A stretch of 53,700 bases of DNA from NCBI GenBank assembly GCA_035606355.1, contig DATNFO010000011.1:1-53700 (forward strand), read 5' to 3'. Shown here piece after piece: positions 1 to 8,053 of this stretch; within the stretch, counting starts at the first letter, position 1; each line of letters begins with the position of its first letter. Made by a program: the position numbers and the translations under genes. The notes under the pieces were generated by a model, which did no database searches, was not told the DNA's origin, and saw only the letters and a list, made by a program, of their open reading frames with translations. Source of the DNA: Sulfopaludibacter sp035606355 (lineage in GTDB: Bacteria > Acidobacteriota > Terriglobia > Bryobacterales > Bryobacteraceae).

Positions 1-163
1 CGCCGCCCTGCGGGCGTCGCCAGGCTCCACTCCCGCCGGGGCGGCAAAAACCAAACCCAGCGGGAATAGGGCAAACTGTAGTTACTGGGTGGGGCCAAAT
101 GTAGCCATCGAGGTGGGGCCAGACCGGACCATCGAACTCAATTGGTGATACCCTCTCACCGAT
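1..163. mobile_element. possible end of an IS21-like insertion sequence (remnant)
   Basis: No gene is visible here. The 10-mer GGTGGGGCCA occurs at 88-97 and again at 112-121, 24 bp apart, in a GC-rich stretch just before the first gene. Several short direct repeats stacked at a terminus are a known feature of IS21-family elements. No istA or istB coding sequence is present inside the window, so the assignment is an inference. It could equally be a small operator repeat of the next gene. Confidence 0.25.
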
Positions 164-1036
164 ATGCCTGAAGACGCTGCCACTCCTAACTCCGCTCGAA
201 TTACGATTACTTTCACAACTACCGACGAAGCGCCGTTCTCTTCGAGCGATGCCTCACGAGGTTTTTGGGATTACGTACAGCGCCACATCCGCAATGGCGG
301 ATTTGAAAACGAAAATATCCGTGCCGTTGAGCAACGTGTCGTGCAGCGGTTTGGGCGGCATCTTCGAGACCTACTGCTCACGGACTTCAGGACGGGCGGC
401 GATTCTCGATACCGTCGCCGCAACTTCCCGGTGGAGTTCTACGTCGAGCGCCAGCCAATCTCCGCACCCTCGTTCGCCTTTCAAGTCGCTGGTTTTCGGT
501 ATGGCAGCATGACCCTCGACGTTGATGTGGCTGGTCTCAAGGGCATGGCTGAGTTTTTCGATAAGAACATCGAATTGCTTCAGGTCGTTCTCTGCCAGTA
601 TGCTCCTGCTGCATTGGCAATGGCCGCTGGCGGCAACGGCAACGGCGGCGATACGTGGATAGACGGTCTGGATTGCAAAATTCAGACCGGGCCGCAATTT
701 GCGGCGACTTTCAACTCAGACACAAATGCAACCACTCAGCCGATGGCGATACCGGGTTCCCCTGCCTCAAAGACGCTTCAGTCGATTAATTGGGCGTGGA
801 TCGTCTCGAACACTTCCCTCGTGCTTCCTGTTCTTCTGAGCCTCGTGGTGTTCTACTTCGCCTTCGTTGGACTCGATCACGAGCGAGAGCGGCTGGCACA
901 GGGGATGACCTCTCTCGCTGATAAGCAAACCGAAGTGCTGAAGGTGCTGGCGACAACCATCCAGCAGAAAGCAGCGGAACCGCCAAAGCAGCCGTCATCA
1001 GCCGTCGCAAAGGCCGGTGAAACCACGGGCCACTAG
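164..1036 (+). CDS. unknown protein with one C-terminal membrane helix
   Basis: I do not recognise the family. The 290-residue product has a soluble N-terminal part of about 200 residues and no signal peptide. A single hydrophobic helix lies at about residues 215-236 (LVLPVLLSLVVFYFAFVGL), followed by a charged segment and an Ala/Pro/Lys-rich tail. A Gly/Asn-rich linker (AAGGNGNGGD) splits the soluble part. The arrangement suggests a cytoplasmic domain anchored by a tail helix. No clear ribosome binding site precedes the ATG. It stands alone beside a possible insertion-sequence end, so it may be accessory DNA. Confidence 0.6.
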   Translation: MPEDAATPNSARITITFTTTDEAPFSSSDASRGFWDYVQRHIRNGGFENENIRAVEQRVVQRFGRHLRDLLLTDFRTGGDSRYRRRNFPVEFYVERQPISAPSFAFQVAGFRYGSMTLDVDVAGLKGMAEFFDKNIELLQVVLCQYAPAALAMAAGGNGNGGDTWIDGLDCKIQTGPQFAATFNSDTNATTQPMAIPGSPASKTLQSINWAWIVSNTSLVLPVLLSLVVFYFAFVGLDHERERLAQGMTSLADKQTEVLKVLATTIQQKAAEPPKQPSSAVAKAGETTGH

Positions 1037-1333
1037 GCTGCTAGAGCGAACAGGGATTGGGAACACCAGCGCTACAAGCCGCCGTTCTTTTCCGGGAATG
1101 CTGCGAGTTCAGCCGGGTGGGACGGAGCGAATGGTGGGCTTCCTCTGCGTGTTGGCGGGCATCGTGGCAGTCAGGCTGAATGGACGGCTGTCTGCGGTAA
1201 TGATTGAATAATCAAGCAGTTGCCCCTAAAGGCACCCGGAACGGCAGCGTGAGTACGTTCGGAGCGTTGCAGTCCCCCGCAACCAAAACCATCAACAAGT
1301 TGCGCGGATTCCTGAGCACGACGCGAACTCCCA

Positions 1334-1783
1334 TTAGCTCCCAATACCAGCAATCGGCTTCTTCTGGCCGTTGCCTTCTTCCGTTTTCTTGGACTTAAGA
1401 ACCATCTCCACGACCTTCCGGTGAGCCTGACGTTTGGTGTCCGTCATGGCCTTATCGTCTCCGGTCATCAGATCGTCGCGTTGCATGCTGTGGACGGAAA
1501 TCTTGCGTACGTCCGGATCGCGGCAAATGAACCCGAAGTACAGACGATCTCCGGCGAGGATCACCCGGACCTCCGTCTCGTAAGGTGTAGCGTGACCCGG
1601 GTACGGAGATTGCTGGACGAGTCGGACCAGGACGGCACGATCCCAGATTGCCTCGTCCAAGCGCCCATCCAGAGTGATCGCGTCGGACGAGTTCGCGGAA
1701 ATCAGCTTCAACGTGTCGGCTCTGGCAGCACCGAAGCACAGAGCGCCGAGAGCGGCGAGCGTGCGAATAACATCGCGCCTCAT
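1334..1783 (-). pseudogene. truncated DUF5916 protein: signal peptide and CBM9-like domain only
   Basis: The 149-residue product starts with an export signal (MRRDVIRTLAALGALCFGAA). It continues with the family-9 carbohydrate-binding-like domain that opens DUF5916 proteins, including the typical LDGRLDEAIWDRA and LYFGFICRDPD segments. Intact DUF5916 proteins continue for several hundred residues into an outer-membrane-barrel-like region. Here the homology stops at about residue 110 and a short Lys-rich tail of unrelated sequence follows. The ATG at 1783 shares its A with the TGA of the upstream kinase gene, so it is translationally coupled to the two-component pair. I read it as a truncated gene that is probably still transcribed. 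A small secreted binding protein cannot be excluded. Confidence 0.65.
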
Positions 1784-3180
1784 CAGCCGTTCTCTGTTGG
1801 CACACTGATTTCGAAAGTGGAGCCCTTCCCAAGCTCGCTCCGGACAGAAATCCTGCCGCCGTGCATCTCGACGATCCACTTGGCGATCGACAATCCCAGT
1901 CCTGCGCCGCCCTGCTCCCGGGAGCGCGCCTTGTCGGCCCGCCAGAATCTGTCAAACACGTGGGGCAGATCGGAGGCGTCAATGCCAATGCCCGTGTCGG
2001 ATACGTAAGCGATGGCGAGACCGTCCCGCGCCTCAACACCGACCTCCACAGACCCGCCACTCGGCGTGTATTTTGCGGCGTTGTCGATCAGGATCAACAG
2101 GGCGCGCCGGAGTGCTTCCGCATCGGCGTGAACTTGGATTGGGCTCGGCGGCAGTTTAAGCGAAAACAATACGCCGCGGCCGCGCGCGAGCCGCCGCCCC
2201 TGTTCGGCCGCGTTCTGAACCACGGCAGCCGCGTCGATAGGCACGCGTTCCAGAATTTCCTTCGATGAGTCCGCGCGTGCCAGCAACATCAGGCTGTCTA
2301 CGATCTGTGATGTCCGCTCGGCTTCTTCCAGAATTTCGTCGAGACTAGCGAGGTATTCGCCTGCGGGCCGGTTACGCTTCATCACTGCGACCTCAGCCGT
2401 TGTCCGGATCAGGGACACCGGTGCCCTCAGCTCGTGCGATGCATCAGCAGTGAATTGGGTAATTCTGCGGACCGACGACTCTAGCCGGGCCAGCATTTCG
2501 TTTAGCGTCTCGGAAAGCCGCGCCAGTTCGTCGCCCGTCTTCGGAACGTCCAGACGCTCTGCCATGTTCTCGATGCTGATCTTCTGCGCCGCTTGGGAGA
2601 TTGCGTCCACCGGCGCGAGCGCACGCCGGCTGATCCAGTAGCCGCCCGCGCTGGCGGCAACCAGCAACACCGGCGCGGTCAGTAGAAGCATGATTCGGAA
2701 TCGTTCGAGTGCCTCGAATAGCTCATCCATCGGCGCCGCCACCTGGACTGTGTATGGCTTGCCGTGGACGCCGATCCGCTGCGAGTAGAAGCGCAGGATA
2801 TGGCCTTGCACGGAAGAGGTTTCAAAGCGTTCCTGGTTGAGGTCGGCCGGACGTGCGATCGGAACGTTGTTGCTTTCAAGCGGCACCGACCGGTACAGCC
2901 ACTCGCCGTTACCGTCCGCAACCTGGAAGAGATCGCCTCCGGGGCCGAGGACCGAGTGTTCGCGAAACTCGTCACGAATCTCGGGAATCGAGAGGGATGC
3001 GATTTGGAGGTCCATAAAACGCTGCACCCCTCGGACTCTGTCTTCAAGTGCTTCGTCAGTTGCATGGTACAAGCTCGCGCGCATCGCAAACCACGCCGCA
3101 ATGCTAAAGACGGTGACACCTAATGCGAAGACTAGGAAGTACCACGCAGCTAATCGAAAACCGATAGATCGCGTTCTCAA
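1783..3180 (-). CDS. membrane sensor histidine kinase (HAMP-HisKA-HATPase)
   Basis: The 465-residue protein is an orthodox inner-membrane kinase. Transmembrane helices lie at about 8-32 and 162-184 with a periplasmic sensor of about 125 residues between them. A HAMP linker follows (about 185-240). The H-box is ASHELRAPVSL with phospho-acceptor His249 (LRAP replaces the usual LRTP). The ATP-binding domain has an N-box (LIDNAAKYT), G1 (SDTGIGID) and G2 (GAGLGLSI). The architecture matches CusS/heavy-metal-type kinases, but no metal ligand is obvious and the signal is unknown. Its ATG overlaps the stop of the response-regulator gene by 4 bp, so the two are co-translated, and the truncated DUF5916 gene overlaps its own stop. 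Confidence 0.93.
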   Translation of the reverse strand: MRTRSIGFRLAAWYFLVFALGVTVFSIAAWFAMRASLYHATDEALEDRVRGVQRFMDLQIASLSIPEIRDEFREHSVLGPGGDLFQVADGNGEWLYRSVPLESNNVPIARPADLNQERFETSSVQGHILRFYSQRIGVHGKPYTVQVAAPMDELFEALERFRIMLLLTAPVLLVAASAGGYWISRRALAPVDAISQAAQKISIENMAERLDVPKTGDELARLSETLNEMLARLESSVRRITQFTADASHELRAPVSLIRTTAEVAVMKRNRPAGEYLASLDEILEEAERTSQIVDSLMLLARADSSKEILERVPIDAAAVVQNAAEQGRRLARGRGVLFSLKLPPSPIQVHADAEALRRALLILIDNAAKYTPSGGSVEVGVEARDGLAIAYVSDTGIGIDASDLPHVFDRFWRADKARSREQGGAGLGLSIAKWIVEMHGGRISVRSELGKGSTFEISVPTENG

Positions 3181-3857
3181 GCAGCATCCTCCTCACGCAT
3201 GGTGTAGCCGATACCGCGAATGGTGTGGAGGAGTTTCGGGCTGCCGGGCGGCTCGATCTTCGCGCGTAACTGGCGAATAAAAACATCCAAAGTGTTGCTC
3301 TGAACGTCTCGCTCATGGCCCCACACGGCTTCGATAAAGCGAGTCCGGGTGATGACTCGGGCAGGATTACGCATCAGCAGCTCCAAAATGATGAATTCGG
3401 TTCGCGAGAGGGAAACCGCGGCTCCTGCTCGCCTGACTTCGTGTGTCTCCGGATCGAGCGACAGATCGGCGATCCGCAAAAGAGTGTGTGGGTCAGCGTG
3501 TCGCCGCCGCGCCAGGGCCCGTAGTCGGGCCAGCAAGACCTTGAACGAGAACGGTTTCGTCAGGTAATCGTCCGCGCCGGCGTCCAGCCCGGCCGCTATG
3601 TCGTCTGGAGTGTCACGAGCCGTGAGGAGGAGAATAGGGGTGCCGATTCTGCGGTGTCGCAGCTGCTTCACGATCGTGATGCCATCGACGCCCGGCAGCA
3701 TTACATCAAGCACGATTGCGTCGAATTCCGAGCTTTGCGCGGCTTCCAGTCCTTCTCGCCCCTCAAAGGCAAGACTCGCCGAATGCCCGCATTCGTCGAC
3801 GCCCTTTTTTAGCTGCCGAGCCAGCTTCCGGTCGTCCTCAACGATCAAAATGTGCAT
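3177..3857 (-). CDS. OmpR-family response regulator
   Basis: The 226-residue protein has an N-terminal receiver domain with the acidic pocket (VEDD), phospho-acceptor Asp51, Thr79 and the Lys101-Pro102 pair. A C-terminal winged-helix DNA-binding domain ends in the usual LRAKIE...IRGIGYTM pattern. It is the first gene of a minus-strand operon and overlaps the kinase start by 4 bp (ATGA). The nearest divergent gene begins about 105 bp away, so the shared upstream region 3858-3962 is the likely target. That region contains CCTGAG (3896) facing CTCAGG (3923). The regulated process is not evident; the secreted proteins on the other strand are the obvious candidates. Confidence 0.93.
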   Translation of the reverse strand: MHILIVEDDRKLARQLKKGVDECGHSASLAFEGREGLEAAQSSEFDAIVLDVMLPGVDGITIVKQLRHRRIGTPILLLTARDTPDDIAAGLDAGADDYLTKPFSFKVLLARLRALARRRHADPHTLLRIADLSLDPETHEVRRAGAAVSLSRTEFIILELLMRNPARVITRTRFIEAVWGHERDVQSNTLDVFIRQLRAKIEPPGSPKLLHTIRGIGYTMREEDAA

Positions 3858-3962
3858 TTCTCAACGACCAGTATCGCCGTCTTATCTGAAGAATGCCTGA
3901 GCGCCGCCAATCCCGACAAGCACTCAGGTAATCCTCATGTTCATGCGAAAGACTGGATGGAG

Positions 3963-4625
3963 ATGCGGCGGATGAGGGCATGGATGCTGATCGCAACAGC
4001 AATTCTGGGCATCGCCCACGGTGAGGTGATCCGGTTCGATCACGGTACGCCGGGGAGCCTGCCCGCGGGGTGGACCGTGGCCATGACGCACGCGGGAGGA
4101 ACTCCCAAATGGGAGATCGTTCGGGACGAAACTGCACCACACCCTCCGATGGCGTTAGCGCAGGTTTCGAGGGATGCAACTGCGGGGCGCTTTCCGTTAG
4201 CTATTTGGGATCGCGCAACGATTCGGAATGGTGAGGCGAGCGTTGCTTTCAAAGCGGTCGATGGGAGTATCGATCGCGCCGCCGGAATTGTGTGGCGCTT
4301 CCAGGACCCGAACAATTACTACATCGTTCGCGCGAATGCGCTGGAGAACAATGTCGTGCTCTACAAGGTGGAAGCGGGAACCCGGCAGTCAATCGCCCCA
4401 AAGGGCTTGCCGTCCCGTGCCTATGGCGTAAAGCACGAAGTGCCAAGCCAGCGATGGAACATATTGCGGGTCGTTTTCAACGAGAGCCTGTTCTCCGTTT
4501 TCTTGAATGGGGAGCATCTGTTTGACGTTGAGGATCAGACATTCAAAGAGGCTGGCAAGGTCGGCCTGTGGACCAAGGCGGATAGCGTCACCTACTTTGC
4601 GGATTTTACGTTTGTGAAGCATTGA
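3963..4625 (+). CDS. secreted lectin-fold protein (3-keto-disaccharide hydrolase/LamG-like)
   Basis: The product is about 220 residues. It has a signal peptide (MRRMRAWMLIATAILGIAHG) followed by a concanavalin-type beta-sandwich with typical motifs: IVWRFQDPNNYYIVRANALE in the middle and FLNGEHLFDVEDQTF, GKVGLWTKADSVTYFADF near the end. Such domains (DUF1080-like) bind or cleave glycans outside the cell; no catalytic residue can be assigned. The frame is open from 3852, but the signal peptide fits a start at ATG 3963 or at ATG 3972, the latter having GGAG nine bases upstream. The DUF1259 gene follows after 23 bp, so the two probably form an operon. It is divergent from the two-component genes. 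Confidence 0.72.
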   Translation: MRRMRAWMLIATAILGIAHGEVIRFDHGTPGSLPAGWTVAMTHAGGTPKWEIVRDETAPHPPMALAQVSRDATAGRFPLAIWDRATIRNGEASVAFKAVDGSIDRAAGIVWRFQDPNNYYIVRANALENNVVLYKVEAGTRQSIAPKGLPSRAYGVKHEVPSQRWNILRVVFNESLFSVFLNGEHLFDVEDQTFKEAGKVGLWTKADSVTYFADFTFVKH

Positions 4626-4648
4626 GAGATTTTTGGGAGGGGGAGCTT

Positions 4649-5563
4649 ATGAAACGCATTATAGGGATCGCCGGTGTATTGCTGTCGGCGGCGACGATTT
4701 GGGCGCAGAGCATGCCTGCGGAGTACGACGCAGTGCTGAAAACGCTGGGCAAACAGGGCGACTACAAGAGCAACGTACTCAAGGTGAACATTCCGCGGAA
4801 CGACCTGAAGGTCTCGATTGATGGTGTTCCTACACCGACGCCTTTTGGCTTTGGCGGGTGGGTCGCAATGACGAAGGGCAGCGGTGGTCATGACGTTATG
4901 ATGGGAGATCTTGTGCTGCTGGAGGACGAAGTCAATCCGGTCATGTCGGCGCTGCTGTCGAACGGGCTGGAAGTGACCGCACTCCACAACCACTTCTTCT
5001 TCGAGAGTCCGCGCGTGTTCTACATGCACGTTCACGGGCACGGTACGCCGGCCGAGTTGGCCCGTATGGTCAAGCCTGCCATCGACCTGATCGGCAAAGG
5101 GAGCCCACAACACCAGAGTTCCGTTTCCGGAGGCAAGGCGAACATCACTGCGGGGACCATCGACACGGCCAAGATCGCGAAGCTCGTCGGGCACGAAGGG
5201 GAGCAGTCGGGCCAGGTGTACAAGATTACCGTCGGCCGGGATGACCTCCACCTCAAGGAAATGGGAGCGGCCATCAACGCGCGCATGGGCCTGAATACCT
5301 GGGCTGCGTTTTATGGCAGCGATTCGAATGCGGAAATTGCCGGCGATGTCGCCATGTTGGCCGACGAAGTGACGCCGGTGCTGAAGGCACTCCGCGCTAA
5401 CGGCCTCGATGTTGTCGCCATTCACAACCATATGATCGGCGGCGAGCCAACAGTGTACTTCCTCCATTACTGGGGGACCGGACCGGTCGACAAGCTGGCT
5501 GGCGGGTTTAAGGCCGCATTGGACGAACTGGGCAAGAAGACGTCTGCACACGCGGGACACTGA
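4649..5563 (+). CDS. secreted protein with two DUF1259 (LpqO-like) domains
   Basis: The 304-residue product begins with a signal peptide (MKRIIGIAGVLLSAATIWAQ) and carries two copies of the DUF1259 domain, at roughly 25-140 and 160-295. Each copy has the family's hallmarks: a WVAMTKG/WAAFYGS segment, an LLEDEV/MLADEV acidic segment and a His-containing strand (ALHNHFFFESP; AIHNHMIGGEP). The paired HNH motifs look like metal or ligand sites, but the family's function is unknown. The ATG at 4649 has an excellent ribosome binding site (GGGAGGGGGAG); an upstream in-frame ATG at 4622 would destroy the signal peptide. It follows the lectin-fold gene by 23 bp. Confidence 0.88.
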   Translation: MKRIIGIAGVLLSAATIWAQSMPAEYDAVLKTLGKQGDYKSNVLKVNIPRNDLKVSIDGVPTPTPFGFGGWVAMTKGSGGHDVMMGDLVLLEDEVNPVMSALLSNGLEVTALHNHFFFESPRVFYMHVHGHGTPAELARMVKPAIDLIGKGSPQHQSSVSGGKANITAGTIDTAKIAKLVGHEGEQSGQVYKITVGRDDLHLKEMGAAINARMGLNTWAAFYGSDSNAEIAGDVAMLADEVTPVLKALRANGLDVVAIHNHMIGGEPTVYFLHYWGTGPVDKLAGGFKAALDELGKKTSAHAGH

Positions 5564-5654
5564 TTGATGGTTCATCGGAACACTGGGAGCTCTGTTCGCT
5601 CGTTCAATCGCTTTGCCACTTCCGGGGCCGTCGTAGAGCCCTCATGGCCGTCTC

Positions 5655-6005
5655 ATGCCTAAGCTCAACGAGTTGTGCGTAGATGTGAGTTGGATTCGCA
5701 TCTACATCCTGCTGCGCGCGACAGCGCAACAACGAGTCTCAAGTACTGACGTCACTGCAGACCTCGCTGGTCGCGGGTTTGAATGGGAGCGAGCTTCCGT
5801 ATCGGGGATATTGAGGGGCCTGGAAAGTAAGGGCTATCTCACCCGAATTGCGACGCGTAACGAGCGGCGGCCGGGCACGTTCTATGCCTTAACGGAGCGA
5901 GGCCGGGCCGCCACCCGTGAGGTCGCGATGAAAATTCGGGAAATGCTCGCCGGCACGAGGTCATCCGGAAGCTCCGGCGATTCCGCTGCAGGCCGATTGA
6001 AGTGA
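5655..6005 (+). CDS. PadR/MarR-like winged-helix regulator
   Basis: The 116-residue protein is a winged-helix DNA-binding protein. Its central part reads as helix-turn-helix followed by a wing (ASVSGILRGLESKGYLTRI, then GTFYALTERGR), as in PadR-like transcription factors. It has a basic Ser/Gly-rich tail and no ligand domain. It lies 91 bp downstream of the DUF1259 gene on the same strand and may be co-transcribed, or may control the secreted-protein genes. An upstream promoter is not obvious. Confidence 0.72.
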   Translation: MPKLNELCVDVSWIRIYILLRATAQQRVSSTDVTADLAGRGFEWERASVSGILRGLESKGYLTRIATRNERRPGTFYALTERGRAATREVAMKIREMLAGTRSSGSSGDSAAGRLK

Positions 6006-6776
6006 GGGCTGAGTTTGCCTTGGGAAATTACCTGGGGCGTAACGAAGCACCAGTTCCAGCCAGTTTTCTGGAATTCCGAAAAGATTTGCCTGGGGCGTAG
6101 TCTGATGCGGTTAGACCTGATGCGTGTTCGGCGGCAGGCCCCGGAGGATGCAGTGGGTCTCCTATGAGCGCGAGTGCGCGGAAATTCCGAGAACATTTTC
6201 CTCCACGTCTGGCACGTACACGCTAGCCGCTTAGCCAGGAGAAATTCCGAGAACGATTGTCTCTCTGAAACTCTTCAGGACGACTTGTCGCATGGGAAGT
6301 TGGACGATAAGACCTAAAGGTGGCATACAGATGGAGGAAACTCCGAGAACGATTACGCGCCGCAGGTGGCCTGGGAAACACCGGGTGACGACGAGTGCGT
6401 CAGTGGCGGGGTAATTCTCGAATAGGGGGTAACTTTCTTTGGGTTTTGGGCCACGGCTCGCAGAATAAGGACAGACGCGAGTGCGAACCGCACTGCGGGG
6501 TACACGATGTTCATCATACGACAGCCAGTTCCCGATATGTGGCGTTATCGGAAAGAGACGCTCCGAAGAGGCTGCGTTGCTCCTTTTTTGATCATGCATT
6601 CTTAGTGTTGACGCTGCGCCACCCAGACGGCGGATTACGAACGATCAGCGGCGCCAAAGTCCGAGACGGCGACTACAGATTCGGATGGATCGGGCCGATC
6701 AACCAGTCGCCGAAAAATAGTCTGGATTGCATTCCCGTGTTCATCGCCACCCGAACCGAATACGGGGAGATTGGAA
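6006..6776. repeat. gene-free region with a repeated GAAATTCCGAGAACGATT motif
   Basis: I see no convincing gene in these 770 bases. A motif of 18 bases recurs in the same orientation at 6181-6198 (GAAATTCCGAGAACATTT), 6241-6258 (GAAATTCCGAGAACGATT) and 6337-6354 (GAAACTCCGAGAACGATT). A weaker copy lies at 6071-6087. The 9-mer TGGGGCGTA also occurs twice (near 6032 and 6090). Repeats like these can be the multiple terminal repeats of a lost insertion element or a set of protein-binding sites. The rest of the region, 6360-6776, holds nothing I recognise. Confidence 0.5.
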
Positions 6777-7796
6777 TCAGTTCCCCGACGGCTTTTCGAC
6801 GTGATCGATGACAATGACTTCGCGGTTCCCGTTGACCCGCACGAGTCTTAACCCGAGTTGTTGCTCGATAGCGACGAATAGTGAAGGCCCAGCCTCAATA
6901 TCCACTGGCCTGCCGGGCTGGTCGACGGCGGTGGGTTTCGAAGTGGTCCGATCAGGTAAGTATTCCAGGCGGATATCGTACTTGCCTCTGAGGTTCGTAT
7001 CATTGATGACCGTGTGGCCCGTAACGCGGGACAGGTATGAGCAAAACCCGTCGATGGTCGTTCCACTGGTTATGAAAAGCTCGTTAGGTCCGTTTTTTAG
7101 GTTGAACATCAAACGGCATGGCACTCCTGGCTGGCGTGGCGGAGAAACACGGCCACTGGAAAAGCCGGGATCCGGAAGTCCTGTTCTGGGGTCGCGTGGA
7201 GCGGCTGCTCGCGGCACCTCAACCGAGCAAGTGCCGTCGTTGTTTTTGAGCCTGGAGCCCCCTTTAGCCACTGTCAGCTCGTACGCGGGGCCGCTTCTGG
7301 TCTCGCGGTGGAGTTTCAGGTGGAACCTGTCTTCGAGCAACGACTGCATCATAGGCCCGAGCATCGCCGCTTGGCCCGGCGCGCCCTCGGCCTTTGCGTC
7401 TATCGTGTAAAGGTCCGAAGACATCCAGGCAGGGGCTTTCTCGATGGGAGGCATCTGGATCGCGGAACCCGATCGATCCTGACCGTCAGCAAAAATAACG
7501 TAAGCATCCTGCAAGAGTGTCATCAAGGTGAAGCACTCTTTGGTCACCCGGTTCGGTGACGGCCCTTTATCTCCTAAACCGCCTCCTTCGCGCAGGGGCT
7601 CGATTGCACCTCGGCCACACTTGTGGATAGAAGCAACTTCGAATTTCCGCGGTGTTGATTGAGCGCGGATCACAGGCGCGCTGCCCATTCCGATGAGCAG
7701 TCCGATTATTGCCGGACCTGCCAGTGCGGCCGTTCCCACACGCCAAAGCCGTAACTTCTCTACATGAGTGAGTCGTCGTAAGCTGCGGTTCAACAT
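6777..7796 (-). CDS. TIGR03435 (DUF3738) family protein
   Basis: The 339-residue product has a basic N-terminus, one hydrophobic segment (about 22-40) ending in a signal-like VIRAQS, and then the TIGR03435 domain. Diagnostic pieces are KFEVASIHKC, APAWMSSDLYTIDAKA, LLEDRFHLKLHRETR and a C-terminal LEQ-type segment (FVAIEQQLGLRLV). The family is greatly expanded in Solibacter-like acidobacteria and its function is unknown. Many members are fused to a BlaR1/M56 membrane peptidase. The N-terminal sequence here resembles the end of such a peptidase domain, so this may be a fission product that kept one helix as an anchor or signal. It is the last gene of a minus-strand run after a two-component pair. 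Confidence 0.85.
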   Translation of the reverse strand: MLNRSLRRLTHVEKLRLWRVGTAALAGPAIIGLLIGMGSAPVIRAQSTPRKFEVASIHKCGRGAIEPLREGGGLGDKGPSPNRVTKECFTLMTLLQDAYVIFADGQDRSGSAIQMPPIEKAPAWMSSDLYTIDAKAEGAPGQAAMLGPMMQSLLEDRFHLKLHRETRSGPAYELTVAKGGSRLKNNDGTCSVEVPRAAAPRDPRTGLPDPGFSSGRVSPPRQPGVPCRLMFNLKNGPNELFITSGTTIDGFCSYLSRVTGHTVINDTNLRGKYDIRLEYLPDRTTSKPTAVDQPGRPVDIEAGPSLFVAIEQQLGLRLVRVNGNREVIVIDHVEKPSGN

Positions 7797-8053
7797 GCTG
7801 ACCTCGATTCTATTCCTGCAATCCGAGCCTCACCGATCAGTTTCAGCCGGCACCTTTACTGGGATCCCGCCGGATCTGAGGCTCTGGGCAGGTTGCCGTC
7901 CGAATGGCATAGTCGTCACAACACACTCGAATAGAAGCCACGATTTCACGCCTTCAGCTTGCCCGATGGAGCGTGTTTGACGTGCAAATTGTGTGTAAGG
8001 AATGTAAGGGCCGCGGTCGCGCCAATCGCTCGCTGGATGGGCCGGTTCCGGAA

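Noticed and set aside
1017..1333. Short open frames after the first gene
   Set aside because: They overlap or follow the gene in other frames, have no binding sites and show no protein-like conservation pattern.
6395..6811. Open frame in the repeat-containing intergenic region
   Set aside because: No homology-like pattern, overlaps the end of the TIGR03435 gene and lacks a binding site.
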